A stretch of 64,000 nt of DNA, taken from NCBI GenBank assembly GCA_027067965.1, contig JAMOUV010000015.1, forward strand, positions 1 through 64,000. Reading direction: 5' to 3'. Each line of letters opens with the position of its first letter. The first letter of the stretch is position 1. Of the stretch, positions 63,954 through 64,000 are shown piece by piece. The notes beneath the pieces were generated by a model, which was not told the origin of the DNA, made no database searches, and saw nothing but the letters and a program-made list of their open reading frames with translations. The stretch comes from Flavobacteriales bacterium. Its GTDB lineage: Bacteria; Bacteroidota; Bacteroidia; Flavobacteriales; Flavobacteriaceae. A program made the translations under genes and the position numbers.

Positions 63954-63980
63954 AAAAATAAATATTTTTTCTTTATTACC

Positions 63981-64000
63981 GCCCGGAATTTTTTCCGGGC
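63981..64000 (+). terminator. Terminator at the right window edge
   Basis: GCCCGGAA / TTCCGGGC form a perfect 8-bp stem around TTTT. It lies 27 bp after the stop of the 753-residue fibre gene; the T run, if present, lies outside the window. Confidence 0.7.

Overview
The window is a chromosomal segment of a Bacteroidota bacterium, most likely Flavobacteriales-like. The support is: C-terminal type IX secretion (T9SS) sorting domains, a SusC/FecA-like TonB receptor with an N-terminal carboxypeptidase-regulatory-like domain, a GT117/DUF2723 membrane protein, a Bacteroidota-type LptD, many exported proteins ending their signal peptides in AQ/SQ or carrying lipoboxes, AT-rich intergenic DNA, and repeated matches to the Bacteroidota -7 promoter box TAnnTTTG. 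No phage, IS element, CRISPR array or integrase was found. Almost all DNA is accounted for by ordinary core and envelope genes.

Layout. 1-78: the end of a T9SS cargo gene and its terminator. 79-600: non-coding repeats. 0.6-4.8 kb: formiminotransferase-cyclodeaminase, acyl-CoA dehydrogenase and a TPR protein. 4.9-9.1 kb: a PLP enzyme, a small lipoprotein, then a TPP riboswitch driving a TonB receptor (predicted thiamin uptake). 9.1-13.7 kb: a PspC/LiaF-like envelope-stress pair, divergent from a thioredoxin / outer-membrane protein / M23 peptidase operon. 13.7-14.7 kb: inverted copies of the 79-600 repeats plus a tRNA-Ser(CGA) with a tandem array of interrupted copies of its 3' half. 14.7-21.6 kb: a STAS-like protein, a very large outer-membrane protein, a small carbonic-anhydrase-like protein and a fibre protein with a peptidase-S74 chaperone domain. 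21.6-35.9 kb: a sortilin-like beta-propeller protein, LptD divergent from an amidase, a GT117 protein overlapping DNA polymerase I, and a proline-iminopeptidase-like hydrolase.

36.0-44.3 kb is the least understood part: seven same-strand genes, all for exported proteins, spaced 1-52 bp apart (OmpA-family protein with a lectin-like domain, three unknown exported proteins, a mini T9SS-sorted protein, a beta-propeller lipoprotein, and a second, larger S74 fibre protein). 44.8-46.2 kb: a FetAB-like ABC exporter. 46.5-51.5 kb: a tightly overlapping operon of three periplasmic chaperone/isomerase-type proteins and a MoxR ATPase. 51.6-56.8 kb: RidA, a SRPBCC-GyrI protein with CrcB, GyrB, an outer-membrane protein and a 44-residue lipoprotein. 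56.9-61.3 kb: a six-gene overlapping operon (mnmA, prmC, two tandem acetyltransferases, a dienoyl-CoA-reductase-like SDR, RNase H). 61.4 kb: tRNA-Asn. 61.7-63.95 kb: a third fibre-like exported protein with 98-residue repeats, and a terminator at the window edge.

The most useful leads are the tRNA-Ser 3'-half array with a precisely repeated 60-bp insert, the seven-gene surface operon, and the set of S74/head-repeat fibre proteins that stand outside any phage context. All functional statements rest on reading the sequence and on family knowledge; no database search was run.
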